Source of the DNA: an uncultured Mucilaginibacter sp.
GTDB taxonomy: Bacteria > Bacteroidota > Bacteroidia > Sphingobacteriales > Sphingobacteriaceae
NCBI GenBank assembly: GCA_903885865.1
Contig: CAISKH010000362.1
Location: forward strand, 1-6,688
DNA: 6,688 nucleotides
Direction: 5' to 3'
Shown here: positions 5,488 through 6,688 of the stretch, piece after piece
Layout: each line of letters opens with the position of its first letter
Position numbering within the stretch: the first letter of the stretch is position 1
Made by a program: the position numbers and the translations under genes
The notes under the pieces: generated by a model
Seen by the model: only the letters and a program-made list of their open reading frames with translations
Told to the model about the DNA's origin: nothing
Databases searched by the model: none

Positions 5488-6688
5488 ATGAAAGATAATC
5501 GCAGAGACTTTATAAAAAAAGGCACTTCGCTGGCGGCAGCACTGTCGTTAGGCGCAATGGGCGTATCGGCATCAACATTTAAAAACGAACCGGCAGAAAC
5601 TGCTGCTCCCGGTGGTAATCCACGGCCTTCTAATTTGATAGAGGGGCCTGACACACCCAAATTAACCATGAGCGTAGGAGCAAACACGAGTGCATCCCAA
5701 ATGAAATGGTATAAACAGTTTGGCGCCGATTATGTACACATGGGCGGGCCGCGTATACCCTGGACAGAAGATGGTCTTAGGGCTATTCAGGATCGCTTTA
5801 AAGCCGAAGGATTGACGATTATCAATATGATGATCAATTTCTCAGGCGCTATAATTCATGGTACCGAGGGGCGCGATGAAGAAATACAAAAAGTAAAAGA
5901 CTCTTTAATAGCAGCCGGTAAAGTCGGGCTCCCGGTTGTTGAATATAATTTTTACTCGCACCGCGCGGTTGAGGGTTATTATAATATATCAGCGAAAGAC
6001 CGCGGCGGCATTCAATACCTGGGTTATGATTATAACCGTAAAGGTCAGCCCGACCCGAAAGATAACCTATGGAATTATAGGGGCGCCCGTAGCCCGGAAG
6101 AGGAGAACCTTGCAATGGTTGACTTGAAGCCTACTGCAAGAGAACCTGCGCAAACCGCTGCAAAAGCCTGGGAAAACCTCGAATATTTTTTAAAAGCCGT
6201 TATCCCGGTAGCCGAAAAGGCCGGCGTAGTTATGGCGCTGCACCCTAATGATCCGCCCCCGCCGATAAGCCGTGGTTCGGAACAGATCATGTCGACCTTT
6301 AAAGACTGGAAACACCTGTTCGATCTGGTTGACAGCCCCTCAAACGGTATGACGTTCGACTGCGGCGTATCCACAGAAATAGGCGAGAACGCGGTTGAGG
6401 TATGTAAATATATGATGTCGCGCAAGCGTATAAACCATGTCCATTTCCGCAATGTTATTGTTGATACACCCAGGATAAAATACGTGGAAGTAATAATTGA
6501 TAATGGCGATGTGGATATGATGGGCGTAATGTATGAACTGATAAAAGGTAAATACAAGTACGGTGTTTGGGCCGAACATCCGCGTGATAATGAATTTGAC
6601 AAGACACATCCCGGAGATCAGGCTTTCGCAACCTACTTGTATAATCAATCATACGCCCGCGCTACGTTCCAGGCTTGTATGGCATTGC
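5488..6688 (+). CDS. Tat-exported mannonate dehydratase family protein (UxuA-like), 3' end beyond window
   Basis: The frame stays open to the window edge, giving 400 residues. It opens with a twin-arginine signal, N-R5-R6-D-F-I-K-K, then a hydrophobic stretch to about V-S-A28, implying folded export to the periplasm. The rest resembles D-mannonate dehydratase, a TIM-barrel enzyme that dehydrates D-mannonate to 2-keto-3-deoxygluconate in glucuronate breakdown. Matching segments are VVEYNF (150-155), ALHPNDPP (250-257), LVDSPSNGMTFDCG (C292), NHVHFRN (H319) and NGDVDMMGVM. C292, H319 and E363-H364 fit the Cys, His, Asp-His metal ligands of the family, with the usual PDHG replaced by AEHPR and a family His in the E-x-x-H segment replaced (E334-V-I-I-D). 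UxuA is normally cytoplasmic, so this is a divergent, exported relative and its substrate may differ. The ATG start is fixed by the Tat motif; no Shine-Dalgarno sequence is seen. Confidence 0.85.
   Translation, partial: MKDNRRDFIKKGTSLAAALSLGAMGVSASTFKNEPAETAAPGGNPRPSNLIEGPDTPKLTMSVGANTSASQMKWYKQFGADYVHMGGPRIPWTEDGLRAIQDRFKAEGLTIINMMINFSGAIIHGTEGRDEEIQKVKDSLIAAGKVGLPVVEYNFYSHRAVEGYYNISAKDRGGIQYLGYDYNRKGQPDPKDNLWNYRGARSPEEENLAMVDLKPTAREPAQTAAKAWENLEYFLKAVIPVAEKAGVVMALHPNDPPPPISRGSEQIMSTFKDWKHLFDLVDSPSNGMTFDCGVSTEIGENAVEVCKYMMSRKRINHVHFRNVIVDTPRIKYVEVIIDNGDVDMMGVMYELIKGKYKYGVWAEHPRDNEFDKTHPGDQAFATYLYNQSYARATFQACMAL

Noticed and set aside
6075..6602. Minus-strand open frame of 175 codons
   Set aside because: It lies antisense within the mannonate dehydratase-like gene, whose motifs and Tat signal make the plus-strand frame clearly the coding one; the minus product has no recognisable feature.

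Overview
The window looks like a chromosomal segment of a Bacteroidota bacterium, most likely the Sphingobacteriaceae (Mucilaginibacter/Pedobacter type). Supporting signs: promoter elements of the TTTG-N19-TAnnTTTG kind used by the Bacteroidota primary sigma factor, no clear Shine-Dalgarno sequences, moderate GC with AT-rich intergenic DNA, an RprX/RprY-like two-component pair, and intergenic arrays of CTTTCCGA/CTTCCGGA-type 8-mers. The genus is inference from memory, not shown by a search.

Layout: (1) Positions 1-24 are the last codons of an ssb gene (tail EDDDLPF), closed by a strong terminator hairpin at 61-96. (2) 97-285 is a regulatory region rich in symmetry: a 25-bp near-palindrome, a 10-bp-periodic direct repeat and a candidate promoter set inside an inverted repeat. 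(3) 286-2073 encodes a membrane sensor histidine kinase and 2242-2934 its OmpR-family response regulator. The two are separated by a ~150-bp element of facing 8-bp repeat arrays. (4) On the minus strand, convergent with the regulator, is a compact two-gene cassette: a 68-residue helical protein (3635-3429) directly followed, in the same frame across a single stop codon, by a 152-residue minimal nucleotidyltransferase (3428-2970). (5) A divergent intergenic region (3636-3743) carries a very good Bacteroidota promoter for a secreted PA-domain M28 metallopeptidase (3744-5303), which ends in a terminator. (6) 5304-5487 holds that terminator and a 16-bp perfect palindrome with a GTATAC core. (7) From 5488 to the window edge runs a Tat-signal-bearing, divergent mannonate dehydratase (UxuA-like).

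Only two groups of genes clearly work together. The kinase and regulator form a phosphorelay. The small protein and nucleotidyltransferase form a tightly coupled pair resembling a toxin-antitoxin module without matching a known type; this is the best candidate for an undescribed system. The peptidase and UxuA-like enzyme are exported catabolic-type enzymes with separate transcription units. No RNA genes, CRISPR arrays, insertion sequences or origins were seen, and no gene-free stretch exceeds about 190 bases.
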